64,000 nt of DNA. Origin: Tyto alba (lineage: Eukaryota > Chordata > Aves > Strigiformes > Tytonidae). The first letter of the stretch is position 1. Each line of letters starts with the position of its first letter. Both the position numbers and the translations under genes were made by a program. Positions 33,801-45,045 of the stretch are shown in pieces. The DNA is taken from positions 752,049 to 816,048 of the forward strand of contig NW_024881298.1 in the NCBI RefSeq assembly GCF_018691265.1, read 5' to 3'. The notes beneath the pieces are model-generated. The model did not search any database and was not told the DNA's origin. It saw nothing but the letters and a program-made list of their open reading frames with translations.

Positions 33801-34666
33801 GATCCCCCTTGCGGCTCTTCTTTAATTTGGGTGGAGGTATGCTGGCTTTTAGCCCTATCCACCCTTCTTCCAATCCTCACTCCTGATTTTGCTGCAAGCC
33901 GCTCTTCCCAGCTAGTGTCTGAGTCGGAGCCGGAACAAGACTGACTGGTCACTGCCGGATTCCAGTCCCTTTTCGTTGGGCTCCGCCCCACCCACTTCCC
34001 TTGCAGGCGGGCCGTCCCCTCCCTCTTGACTCTCCCTCATTCTCCTCCCCTTCCCTTTCACTCACGCTTGTTAGTTCTAGCACTTCCTCCCTTTTCCCGC
34101 CGAAAACATCTTTGCCCCGCCCTTCCCTCTTGTGCTCGGCGCCATTTTGAGGCACATAGGGTGGTGGTGTGGGCCAGACTTCCCCAGATTCTGATTTCTC
34201 CGCGGCTCCTCTAGCTTCCTCCGTTAGCCCGCCCCAAAAGGACTTTGCTCGTTTCTCCTCCTCCGTAAGTGGGCCAGGGTTTGGGGATTGGGGAGGGCGC
34301 ATCGCTCTCCCGCAGGTCTTTAAGCTTGGCAGAATTATCACTGTCTGGAAGGCACGAAGTCTGTGTAGCCGTCCTGACTCCCAATTTCGGGGTGGTTTGC
34401 AAACAGTCCCTTGCCGCCCTCCAGGTCTCCTGCTCTTGCAAGGCCTTCTGTAAGGCCTGTACAAGTTTCCCACTTCCCGAGAACATTGTCTCCTCGGCTA
34501 ATGCTTTAGTGCATTTATCCCACACTTCAGGGTGGAGGATATCGACCGGCTGGTCAATGACCCCAATTTTTAAAAGTCTCTCTATAGCGAGAGTAAAATC
34601 TTTGGGTTTACAATCAATACCCCACTGCTTATGAATTTGTAATACGACCTTCACAAGGGCTTCCAT
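33801..34666 (-). pseudogene. gag: ERV-B gag remnant: matrix and linker, no capsid
   Basis: Starts ATG at 34666 with a matrix domain that begins MEALVKV and has the layout of alpharetroviral matrix. That frame ends at 34211. An overlapping frame (about 34300 down to 33949) holds an acidic linker with a PPPY late-domain motif, and a third frame leads on to protease. I find no capsid major-homology region and no zinc knuckle, so the capsid and nucleocapsid region appears deleted. Confidence 0.85.
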
Positions 34667-34746
34667 TCTCCTTGTTGGTCTGAGAGCGTCCTCCCCGCCG
34701 GGCTGGTCCTGCTGCTCCGGCCGCCGTTCACCCGATTCCAGGCGAT

Positions 34747-34764
34747 TCCTGGGTTTCGGCACCA
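34747..34764 (-). promoter_or_regulatory. ERV-B primer-binding site, tRNA-Phe type
   Basis: Minus strand TGGTGCCGAAACCCAGGA, two bases after the 5' LTR. It matches the complement of the tRNA-Phe 3' end, as I recall it, at 17 of 18 positions. Confidence 0.8.
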
Positions 34765-34766
34765 CT

Positions 34767-35042
34767 TGTTGCCTTTCAGAGGCGTGGCGACCTGGTTTAG
34801 GAACAGCACGGCGACCAACCCCAGGCCGCTCGGGCCATCAGCTCACAGACACCAATGTGGTGGGTGGCAAATGGCGTTTTATTGTGAATATACAGACCTT
34901 ATATAGCTTGGGTTTACAACGTCACTTCCGTCTGCTTACATCACTGCCTCATTACTATTGGCTATCGGGCTATCAGAAAAAAGGGGCCCTATCTTTCCGT
35001 ACAGCGCGATATCTTCCAACCGCCAGGCCCTGACTACCTACA
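34767..35042 (-). repeat. ERV-B 5' LTR
   Basis: 276 bp, partner of 31693-31978, with the same TATA and AATAAA signals. It is flanked outside by ATTCTG (35043-35048). Confidence 0.93.
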
Positions 35043-35165
35043 ATTCTGTTTTGAAAATCTACTCCCTTCAGGGATTTTACCTACTGGTCTAAACGTACAA
35101 GGGCATAAGTAGTTGCGTCTGCTATTATTTCCATTTCTGCCAAAATATTTACCATGGCTTTTTCA
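35043..35165 (-). pseudogene. env: ERV-C env remnant, N-terminal part of TM
   Basis: Continues the TM frame broken at 31692: a heptad-like helix segment and the QNRMALD start of the region before CX6CC. One in-frame TAG lies in it, near 35090. It joins the integrase core directly near 35165, so a deletion removed the integrase tail and all of SU. Confidence 0.8.
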
Positions 35166-38100
35166 ATCTCACTATGGCAAATGGTAGGGCCTGAGGCCAG
35201 GGCAATTCAGCTTCTTGTCCCAATTTGACAATCTGTATTTTAATGAGGTGGTTCATTTTCTCCACCTGGACACTTGCTTGTGGCCTATATGGGGTATGTA
35301 ACTGCCAAACTATCCCCAGAAGTTTGCTAACTTGTTGTTGAACAACTTTTGCAATGAAGTGCGACCCTCGGTCCAAGGATACATCCACTGTAACCCCAAA
35401 CCTTGGTATTACTTATTGTAATATGACCTTGGTCACCTCTCAGGCTTTACTGGTTCAGCAAGGGAATGCTTCCAGCCAACCTGAAAAGGTGTCTGTTAGG
35501 ACCAATAAATACTGGTACCCTCCTTTTCTTGGGAGCTCTGTGAAGTCAGTTTGCCATTGCTGTCCCGTATAGTTTCCCCTTCCTATTTGTCCTAGTTGGG
35601 CTTTGAGGCCCATTTTAGGATTATTCTGTAAACATATTTCACACTGCTGGGTCACCTGTTTAACATTAGTGTAAAAGTTCCGGGCAATTACACGCTGGTT
35701 CAAATACCTATACAGAGCCTCTGTTCCCCAATGAGATTTTCTATGTTCTGCCATGGCAATGGGCTACAACAATGTGAATGGTATGATTAATTTTCCTTGC
35801 AGAGTTTTAGCCCAACCACCTGTTTCAACTTTCCTTCCCAAGTCCTCAATTAGTTTCTGATCTTCTTTTGAATATCTGGGTTCACAATCAATATGTATTT
35901 TACCATCTGGGACCAAAGACTGTACCCTTACATCACCCTTCTCTGTCACTCTTTTAGCCTTGTGGTCCACCATGGCATTGCCCAACTCCTGGGCAGTGTT
36001 TCCTTTCTGGTGAGCTTTGCAATGCATAATAGCCACCTTCTCGAGCAGCTGGACGGCTTCCAGGAACTTAAGAATCTCTTCAGCATGCTTTATAATTTTC
36101 CCTTGGGTGGACAGGAGTCCTCTTCCTTTCCATATGGCCCCATGGGCATGGACCACCCCAAAGGTGTATTTAGAGTCTGTCCAGATGTTTATTTTTGCCT
36201 TTGGCTAGTTCCAGTGCTCTGATTAAGGGTATCAATTCTGCTTTTTGTGCCAAGGTATCTGGGGCAGGGGCTGCGGAGTGGTTACAGCATACCCTGCTTT
36301 GCAGACACCTTGTTGAACGAAGCTGCTCCCGTCTGTATACCAGGAGTCCTCCACGTCTGCTAAAGGTTCCTCCTTCAGATCGGATCCGCTACTGCTTCAA
36401 CCGTTTCCAGGCAGTCATGTGATACCGGTTCCCCTGTATTTCCACTGAGGAAAGATGCTGAGTTGACAATGTTAGTAACGACTACTTCCACATCATCCTG
36501 ATCCACTAGAACGGCCTGGTACTTAAGAAATCTTTGTGGTGAGTGTCAGTGCCCCCATTTCACCTCTAATACTGTAGATATGGTATGGGATAGTAACACT
36601 GTGGTCCTTTGGCCTAATGTGAATTTGCGTGCTTCTTGAATGTTTAGCACTAGTGCTGTTACTGCCCTTAGGCAGCTAGGCCAACCTTTACTTACTTCAT
36701 CAAGTTGTTTGGAGAAGTACACCACTGCTCTTCTGCATGGTCCCACATTCTGAGCCAGGATTCCCAGGGCTAGTCCCTGCTTCTCATGGGAGAACAGCCA
36801 AAATGGTTCAGTTGTATCCGGTAGCCCCAAGACAGGGGCCTCCATGAGCTTCCTCTTCAGTTGCTGGAAAACTTGATCTGCTTCCCCGTTCCAAGTGAGG
36901 CTTCCCAGACTGGATTTTAACAGTTCATAACGTGGCCTTACCAGGAGCCCATAGTTGTATATCCAGTGGAGACACCATCCCATCATTCCTAAAAATGTAT
37001 GGAGCTCCTTAGCTGCCTGTGGTTGAGGGGTCTGGCATATGGCCTCCTTTCTTGCTGTGCCTAGAGATCTTTTCCAGCACTTATCTTGTATCCAAGGTAA
37101 GTCACCAGCTGCTGGGCCACTTGGGCTTTCTGTGGAGAGACTCGATAGCCATTAAGTCCAAGGAAATTTAGCAGACTAACTGTCCATACGATGCATATCT
37201 CACTTGTTTCTGTGGCTATTGATAAATCATCCACATATTGTAGTATTATCCCAACTCCATGTGATCATTCCCACTTCTCCAAATCCGTGGCTAATTGATT
37301 TCCAAAAAGAGCGGGGGTATTCTTAAACCCCTGTGGTAACACAGTCCATGTTAATTGTGTTTTTCTTCCAGAGTCAGGGTTTTCCCATTCAAATGAAAAC
37401 AGCAACTGACTTTCAGGGCTCAAGGGTAGGCAAAAGAAGGCATCTTTTAGGTCCAATATCGTAAACCAGGCCAATTCAAGTGCTAATTTGGTTAATAATG
37501 TGTATGGGTTGGCCACAACAGGGTGCAAGACTTCAACCATCCTTTTGATAGCTCTGAGATCCTGCACTATCCAATATCTCCCATCTGGCTTTTTGACTGG
37601 TAAAATGAGAGTGTTACATTCTGATTCACACTCTGTTAACAACCCAAATTTGATGAATCAGTCAATTACTGGCTGGATTCCTTCACTATCTTCTGTCCTA
37701 AGGAGGTATTGCCTAATTCTCACAGGCCACCTTCCTGTTTTAAGTTTTACTGTTATTGGGGAGGCATTTTTCACCCTTCCTCATGTTTCCCAGTCCCATA
37801 CTCTCAGATATACTTGATTACGGACTTCTTCAGGCACTCCTGGACTGACAGGAGTGTCTATAAGGTGCAGACTCAAAATTCAATTAGCTGATCATTCCCC
37901 ACTTGAAATTCTATTTTTCCTCCCTCAGATGTTACTTTTGCTTTCAACTGCTCCAATAGGTCTTGGCCTAATAGAGGTCTTGGGGAATTAGGCATATGTA
38001 AGAATTTGTGTATTCCCAATTGTTTTCCTAATTTAAATTTAAAGGGTTTTAAAAAGTACGCCTTTTCACTTTGGCCGATAACTCCCCTTACTGTTACAAA

Positions 38101-38250
38101 TCATTATCCATAGGTGTTAAAGCCTCATTCAAAACCCAAAGTGTTGCTCCAGTATCTACTAGAAATTTTATATTCTGTTGTCGTTTCCACAGCTTTAATG
38201 TAACCAGTGGATCTGCTAGGGTAGATTCCCCAGGTTCTCGACAATCTTCT
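35149..38250 (-). pseudogene. pol: ERV-C pro-pol, decayed
   Basis: Gamma-like pol in several broken frames. Protease lies around 37850-38230. RT blocks are at 37265-37642 ([19 protein letters not shown]) and further connection-domain blocks at 36546-36986. RNase H is at 35764-36400. The integrase zinc region and core are at 35149-35754 (QTDFTELP, then SLDRGSHF, then YRPQ...VEKMN). Residues track ERV-A pol closely. The integrase C-terminus is deleted at the env junction. Confidence 0.9.
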
Positions 38251-38259
38251 TTGACATGC

Positions 38260-39669
38260 CTGTATCCCTTTCCTTTTTCGTCTTTCCAGATATTAATTCT
38301 TCCAATGTCCCCTTTGTTTACACCATGAGCATTGATCCCTTCCCAAAGGCCCCCTTGGTCCCATACTCCTGAATTCTTTATTTTCTTGTAACACCGCTAC
38401 CAACACCCTTTGGTCTCTTCTTCGACCATCCTCCTCTCTGTTGCTAAACACTCTCCATGCCTCATCTAACAAAGTCTCCAAATTCCTGCTTTCCACCAGC
38501 TTCAATTTCTGCAGCTTCCTCTGATGTCGCTCGCTGATTGCCCGATGAACAGAGACACTAACTGTTGAGTGCCTACTTCCGATCCTGGGTCTAAAGGGGT
38601 GTACTGCTTCATAGTATCCCGTAATTTATCCAAAAATTCCGAGGGGATATCCCTTAGACCTTGCTAAATGGCATACAAAGTTGACCAATTAATTGTTTTT
38701 GGGATAGCCTTCTCCATTCCTCTCACAACCCAATCCCTGCATGTACTCAGCAACCTTACATGCGCCCCTCTATTAGGGATCCATCCTGGATCCTGTAAGG
38801 GGAAATGAGCTTTTATATCTTCCCCCGTATTCTTAAGAAAATCACTAGCCAGATCTTGGGCTGGTTTTAATATTAATTGTTTTTCTGATTCTGTCATATG
38901 GTCTAATAACAATCGAATATCACTCCAGTCAGGGTTATGCTGTTTTATCAGAAACTGGAAGTGTTTGGTCACTCACACAGAATCACGCTGATAGTTTTTT
39001 CGCCACATTTTCCATGTTTCCAGATCAAGCGAGGAGAAGGGAATTTTTATTAGGACAGGCTCTCCTCCTTGACCTATAGCTTCTCTCAAGGGTGCCCGTA
39101 CCATTACTGTTTCCTTTTTACTCCGGGTATGTAAAGTGACCAGGCTATCGGGAGGAGTTCCTGGGTCCAAATCCTCCCGTTTTTGTTGTGTATTTGCTGG
39201 GAGTTTATAATATTCTGGCAGCTCTCCCACCTTGGGATCCCTTAGCTTTTCCGGCCTTGTGGATCTTGGACCTATGCTACAGGCTGAACAGCACCTTTTC
39301 AGTTTTCCTTTTCCTTCTTTCATATTTTCCTTTTCTAGAGCCTAAACCATTGGGTCTTGTGGGTTCTTTAATCCACAATCAGTTTGATACTCAGGGTGAT
39401 TTCGGAGTGTCTGCATACGAGACCTCATCCCACTTTCCTTCTCTCCTCAAAAACATCACTTGCAACAAAGTATTATAATTCAAGGTTCCGTTAAAGGGCC
39501 ATTTTTCCCCGTCATCTAATTTATACAGGGGCCACCACTGGATACAATATTTAGATAAGGTCCTTTTATTCACACTTCCACCTGGTGTGCCTCTGATTTC
39601 CTTCCAATGGGCTAAGATGCAGCCCAGAGGGCTCTTTTTCACTATACCCCCACTCTTTTTCCCTCCCAT
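38260..39669 (-). pseudogene. gag: ERV-C gag, decayed
   Basis: ATG at 39669 (MGGKKSGG, possible myristoylation), matrix to about 39391, then frameshifts. Capsid-type blocks lie at 38664-38972 (KHFQFLIKQHNPDWSDI), and a C-terminal block with one CCHC-like knuckle lies near 38300-38345. It lines up with ERV-A gag throughout and shows a Trp codon where ERV-A has its amber stop. Confidence 0.88.
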
Positions 39670-40112
39670 ATTGTTAGCCTGGAGGGCTTATCCACATTCT
39701 GCTTCTATTGCCTCTGTAAGTTTCCTAGGTTCCCACAATACGTTCTTTTAAGCTGACCCGAGCGCTCAATTCTGTACCAGTCAGATCACTTCCCTTACAT
39801 TTACTACACCAGAAATCGTCTCCAAATTCCACCCAGACATCTTGTCCATAACCAAAGCATTCAAAACAAAGATTGGATTACAAGAAAAATCCTCGGGTCT
39901 GTGTATGGGGCACCAAAAGTTAACCACAGGCTCAAACAATACTATTTTAAAATCTGACATACACTTCATTCGCTTCGCTCACTTCCGGCCACTCTCATGG
40001 AGGACATGGAAGTGGGGATCAGAACTCCGCACTCACTTAGCAGCTGTGCTGCGTTTCACTTCTCTCATGCAGGCATACAGGCACACAGACACGCAGTTAC
40101 ACACAGGGCCCC
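39670..40112. other. Probable ERV-C leader remnant, unassigned
   Basis: Lies before ERV-C gag, but I find no LTR end and no primer site I can match to a tRNA. A TGGTGCCCC string on the minus strand near 39908 is not next to any LTR. Confidence 0.4.
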
Positions 40113-40595
40113 TGTCCTGGTTCGGGCTGGAATAGAGTTCCTGTTCATTTTGGTAGCTAGAGGAGTGCTGCAGCACACTGAGATTCCAGAGGCTCTCCAG
40201 GCCCCAGTGCCCTCGCCTGTGTGCGGGTGGGGGGAGCACAGCTGGAGTGCTGGGCCCGGATTGGCCGCTATCCCATGTCATGTGATGTGTGCTCACTATA
40301 TAAAGGAAGGAGTGAGCCGGGAGGGGATCCCTTCCGGGAGTGTTGCCGTGGCGTCTTTGTGTTCGGGATCGCCGGCCGGGAGCAGGCGGTGTCGGTCGGC
40401 AGGTGGTGAGCAGCTGTATTGTACATTACCCATTCATCATGTCACCATATTATTCTGTTACTGTTATTAAACTGTTTTTATCTCAACCCGCGAGTCTCCC
40501 TTTGCCCCTCCGATTCCCTCCCCATTCCCAAGTGGGGGGAGGGTGGGTGAGTGGCTGCGTGGCATTTAGCTGCTGACCATGCTCAAACCACGACA
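40113..40595 (+). repeat. ERVL 5' LTR
   Basis: Avian ERVL-type LTR: TGTCCTGGTTCGGGCTGGAA start, TATATAAAGG near 40297, ATTAAACTG...TTATCTCAACCC near 40470-40490, end CACGACA. Confidence 0.9.
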
Positions 40596-40619
40596 ACTGT
40601 CACACAGGTGCTGCAATCA

Positions 40620-41340
40620 GGCAAGCCAAGAGATTAAAACCTCTTTGGTATGGAGGGCTATGGTTAAAATATAGATATGGGGAGGCTTGCCAGAGTGATT
40701 ACATTTCGCTTCCACAATACTTGGCATGGCAAACTTTATGTGTTCACAATGGAGGAAGCAACTACCGGGGGTGGAAACATAGGCCGTGCCCCATGCCACT
40801 GCTCGGAACACTATTCTGGGCCTTGAAAAACAAGTCCTGTGGCAACATGGTACCCCAGAAAGAATTGAGTCAGATAATGGCACTCATTTTCAAAATAATC
40901 TCATCAACACCTGGGCAAAAGAACATGGCATTGAGGGGGTATATCACATCCCCTACCATGCACCAGCCTCTGGGAAAATTGAGTGGTACAATGGGCTACT
41001 AAAGACCATGCTGAGAGCAATGGGAGGAGGAACTTTTAAACACTGGGACAGACATTTAACAAAGGCCACCTGGTTGGTCAATACTAGAGGATCTACCAAT
41101 GAGGATGTTCCCAGTCAAACATTCTACATACTGCAGATGGAGGTAGAATCCCGGTAGTGCACCTTAAGAACATGCTGGGGAAGACTATTTGGGTTACTCC
41201 TACTTCAGGTAAAAGTAAGCCCATACGTGGGATTTCCTTTGCCCAAGGACGTGGGTGCACTTGGTGGGCAATGCAGAAGGACGGGGACATCCAATGTGTG
41301 CCTCAAGGGGACTTAATGTTAGGTGAAAATAGGCAATAAA
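40620..41340 (+). pseudogene. pol: ERVL integrase remnant
   Basis: The frame 40786-41157 carries the second catalytic Asp (SDNGTHF) and the Glu helix (HAPASGKIEWYNGLLK) of class III integrase. A C-terminal SH3-like tail continues in another frame to 41340 (PIRGISFAQG, then CVPQGDL). The first Asp region is missing or degenerate. ERVL elements carry no env, and none is seen. Confidence 0.85.
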
Positions 41341-41885
41341 CTGTATTACATTAATCACCAAACAACCCTATAAATGCATTGCTATGGTTGACACGTATTA
41401 TGCTAATGGCATCATATTCATAAAGGAAAACATGAACTTGGATGTAGTCACGATTGGTTTCAGCAACTGATATCCAGCGACTGCTGCAGACTGAATACAG
41501 ACAGCGTCAGATACATCAGCCACCAGCTCCAGCTGCAACAGAGACTGCATGCCATCCTCCTGCCAGGCCCAAGGACACCTGTGCCCTACTGACTGAGCAT
41601 CCCTCCTCCTGCCTGAAGGGACTGTTATGACAGATGGAACCTGACACTATGGACCAAATGAACTCACGATACATTCTGCAGTATATAGACTGCAAGGACC
41701 AAGTGTACCCAGGTCCTTGGGCAAAGGTAATTCCACGTATGGGCTTAACATGGCCCATGGGCTAAGGGAATTATATCTGTGTGCACATGCCTAAGACCAG
41801 GGAAGAGGACAGTAATTAATTAGACTGTATTAGGAAATATGGAACCCGAGGATAATGCAAAGGATATGGAACAAGGGGTGGACAC

Positions 41886-42373
41886 GGTCCTGGTTCAGAC
41901 TGGAATAGAGTTCATGTTCCTTTTTGGTAGCTGTAGGAGTGCTGATGCACACGGAGATTTCAGGGACTCTCCAGCTCCCCGTGTCCTGCCTGTTCACAGG
42001 CTCAAAGAAGCAGAGAGGGAACAGAGCCGGAGCACCGGACCTGGATTGGCCAATATTCCATGTCATGTGACGTTATGCTCACCATATAAAGGAGGGGTTG
42101 GTGGGAAGGGGCGCGCTCTCACTTTTGGGTTGTGGTCGCGGCATCTTTGTGTTTCAGGATCGCTGGCCGGGAGCCGGCTGGGTGTCAGTTGGCGGGCGGT
42201 GAGCAATTGCACTGTACATTACCCGTTCATACTGCCACCCTATTATTTTATTACCATTATTAAACTGTTCCTATCTCAACCCGTGAATCTCCCTTTGCCC
42301 CTCTGCTTCCTTCCCCATTCTCAGGTGGGAGCTGTGTGGGGTTGGCTGCCGAACAGGCTCAAACCATGAGTTA
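41886..42373 (+). repeat. ERVL 3' LTR
   Basis: Matches 40113-40595 along its length (CATATAAAGG TATA region near 42084, ATTAAACTG...CTCAACCC near 42260). The first and last bases are altered (GGTCCTGG start). Confidence 0.85.
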
Positions 42374-42429
42374 CACCCACTGACATACACACCAACATGA
42401 CATGCACACACCAGTCTTGCCTGTTGCTG

Positions 42430-43500
42430 GCCTCACAAAAGAACAGTTGGAGGAGCAGCTGGCATCATCTATGTGGACTTGTGCAAAGCACTTGACACGG
42501 TCCCGCATGACATCCTCGTCTATAAGTTGGAGAGACAGTGATTTGGCAGATAGACCACTTGGTGGATAAAGAATTGGTTGGATGGTCACACTCAAAGAGC
42601 TGAGGTCACTGGCTCAACATCCAGTTGGAGAACAGAGATGAGGGGCATTCCTCAGGGGTTGGAGTTGGGGCTGGTATTGATTGACATCTTTGTCGCCGTC
42701 ATGGACAGTGGGATCGAGTACATCCTCAGCAAGTTCACAGATGACACCAAACTGTGTGGTATGGTGACATGCTGGAGGGAAGGGATGCCATCCAGAGGAA
42801 CCTGGACAGGCAGGAGAAGTGGGCCCATATAAACCTCATGAAGTTCAACAAGGCCAAGTTCAAGGTCCTACCCATGGTTTGGGACAACCTCACATACAAA
42901 TAGATGCTGGGCAAGGAGTGGATTGAGAGCAGCCCTGCGGAGAAGGACTTGGGGGTGGTAGTTCATGGAAAACTAGCTGCGAACCAGCAATGTGCACTCG
43001 CAGGCCAGAAAACCAACCGTGTCCTGGGCTGCATCAAAAGAAGTGTGGCCAGCAGGTCAAGGTGGGGGATTCTCCCATTCTGCTCTGCTCTCATGAGACC
43101 GGCCCTGTAGTCTGGTTTCCAGCCCTCGTGATACAAACATAGAAAGGACATGGATGTGCTCAAGCAGGTCCAGAGGAGGCCGTGAAGATGACTGGGGGCT
43201 GGAGCACCTCCCTTGTGAGGACAGGCTGAGAGAGTTTGTTTTGTTCAGACTGAAGAAGAGAAGGTTCCAAGGGAGAAATTCTAGTGGCCTTCCAGGACTT
43301 AAACAGGGCTACAGGAATGATGCGGAGGGACTATTTATCAGGGATTGCAGGGATAGGACAAAGGGTAATGGGTTTAAACTGAAAGAGGGTAGATTTAGAT
43401 TAGATAAAAGGAGGAAATTCTTTACTATGAGGGTAGTTAAACACTGGAAGAGGTTGCCCAGAGAAGTGGTGAATTGCCCCTCCTTGGAACTGCTCTAGGA
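42430..43500 (+). mobile_element. CR1 LINE, RT end to 3' region
   Basis: Plus-strand CR1. The broken RT C-terminus reads as DLCKALDTVPHDILVYKLE at the start, then [21 protein letters not shown], followed by the 3' region (GAAGGACTTGGGGGTGG, GGGCTGGAGCACCTCCC, GAGAAGTGGTG). From about 42840 it is the counterpart of 17690-18360. Confidence 0.92.
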
Positions 43501-45024
43501 AACCTGTTCCAGTATCTCAGCATCCTCATCAAAACATTTCTTCTTTATTTCAAATCTAAATCTACCCTCTTTCATTTTAACACCATTGCCGCTTGCCCTT
43601 CCAATACAGATCCTGGTGAAAAGTCTCTCCATCTTTCTTGACCTGTAACCACTATGTTTTCATCTCCAAACACCTTTGAGAGTACCCAGACATCACCCCA
43701 AGATGGGGTTTAAAGGACTCAAGCCCATGTGCAATGTGCTTAGATATAAACATTCTGGGCTAAGTGTTGTGGAGACTTGGGACAGTCTAGGAGTAGCCCA
43801 AGAACCCTTGAAGGGTGGTTTGAGAGACGGTGGACTTTTTCTTCCTAGTGGAAAACAGCATGAGAAAGAAATAATGTCATACTGTGCAGATGGGGAAGTC
43901 CAGACTGGACAACAGGATAAATGCTGTGGTGCAACACATGACCCAGGAGGAGTACGGATCAGAACAAGGCTTTGTTTTTCAAGGAAGAGCCAGGGAGGAT
44001 GGTGAAATGTCAGGAAAGAAAGGAAGATGCTCAGGCAGAGTGAGGTGAGAGAGCTGGGGGATGAGGACAGGCTGCAGGGAAAGAGGCGCAGGGCATGCAA
44101 CCCCATAGGACAGCCTGTGGTGGAGATGACAGAGGGCTGTGGGAAAGCTGAAAAAACACCAAAATTGTCAACCCCTTCATGACTTTGGTATGGCTGTTGT
44201 CTCTACCACTGATGCCTGTGAGGAGGCACAGTCCCTTGCAGCACGGGGGCCTCATGGCCTCCTTGTCCATCCTCAGGAGCCTGGGAGGTGCACATCTCCA
44301 TACCCCCTACCCCAGGAAGAGCCCTGAGGAATGTGGGAGGGATAGGATCTCCCTTCCCAGGGGCTGGGGGTCGTGGCTTGGCCATTTGGTTAATGGGCTT
44401 AGGACTTGGAACTTTGGCTTAATGCAACACATTCAGGTTTACTCAGCATCAGAGCCACCTTTCTCTTTTAGTTTCCAACCTGTCATCACTGCCTCCAGAT
44501 TTCTGCTTTAACGGGACCCTGAGGAGGCTTTGTCAACAGTGGCCCTCAGTGGGACCCATTAAGGCTACAAGAAACTTCGGAGTTTCAATTTAACTCTGAC
44601 TTCTTCAGAGGTTTCTTCAGCTTCTCTGTGTGCCTGAGGTTGATGGACTTGTCACCAAACCCTCCTGAGGGGTCATTAAACTGCCTTGGGCTGTTGCTGT
44701 GGTGCTGAGCTGGGCCAGGCTCCTGGGCCGGAGGGAGCTCCTGGCAAGTGGGCAGCGCTGCAGAGAGACAGCTCTGCCCAGGAGCAGCTCCTCTGCAAAG
44801 CGCAGCAGGGCTGAGGGCACTGCCTGCAGGCACCCAGCAGGCAGAGCAGCGAGGCACACACAGCTTCAAGGCAGCCTGGGCTGGGAGGCTGCTGAGAGCT
44901 CCGAGGAGGAGAAAGTGTCAGGGCCCTGGCCACAGTAAGTCTGGGGGTGCAGGGCAATGCAGCTGCAGCTCGGGGAGGGATCTGGGGAAGGCAGCAGATC
45001 CGCCAGGAATCTGCCTCCTGCCTA

Positions 45025-45045
45025 GAGGAGGAGGAGGAGGAGGAG
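45025..45045. repeat. (GAG)7 trinucleotide repeat
   Basis: Seven GAG units in duplicon C, shorter than in A (8) and B (11). Confidence 0.95.

Larger units (their letters stand above)
31693..35042 (-). mobile_element. ERV-B: nested chimeric provirus, internally deleted
   Basis: 3350-bp minus-strand provirus inside ERV-C env. Short LTRs (286 and 276 bp), tRNA-Phe-type primer site, alpharetrovirus-like matrix, PPPY late motif, alpharetrovirus-like protease and the first residues of RT, then a gammaretrovirus-type env. Capsid, nucleocapsid, most of RT, and integrase are missing. The LTRs differ at many sites and by indels, so it is older than ERV-A but younger than ERV-C. Confidence 0.92.
30708..39669 (-). 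mobile_element. ERV-C: old gamma-like provirus, interrupted and 5'-truncated
   Basis: Minus-strand element with 3' LTR (30708-31248), a TM-only env remnant, pol (about 35149-38250) and gag (about 38260-39669). Its env is split by ERV-B (31693-35042). No 5' LTR is seen before the ERVL element at 40113. Many stops and frameshifts interrupt gag and pol. Its gag and pol resemble ERV-A closely, but its env is of another type. Confidence 0.9.
40113..42373 (+). mobile_element. ERVL-type provirus, internally deleted
   Basis: Two related LTRs (40113-40595 and about 41886-42373) in direct orientation with about 1.3 kb between them. The interior holds an integrase remnant (about 40620-41340) and non-coding sequence. 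LTR ends are TGTCCTGG...CACGACA at the left copy; the right copy has mutated ends, and I could not identify a target duplication. Confidence 0.85.

Noticed and set aside
39890..39925. TGGTGCCCC string as a primer-binding site for ERV-C
   Set aside because: It is not next to an LTR end, and I could not match the following bases to any tRNA I know.
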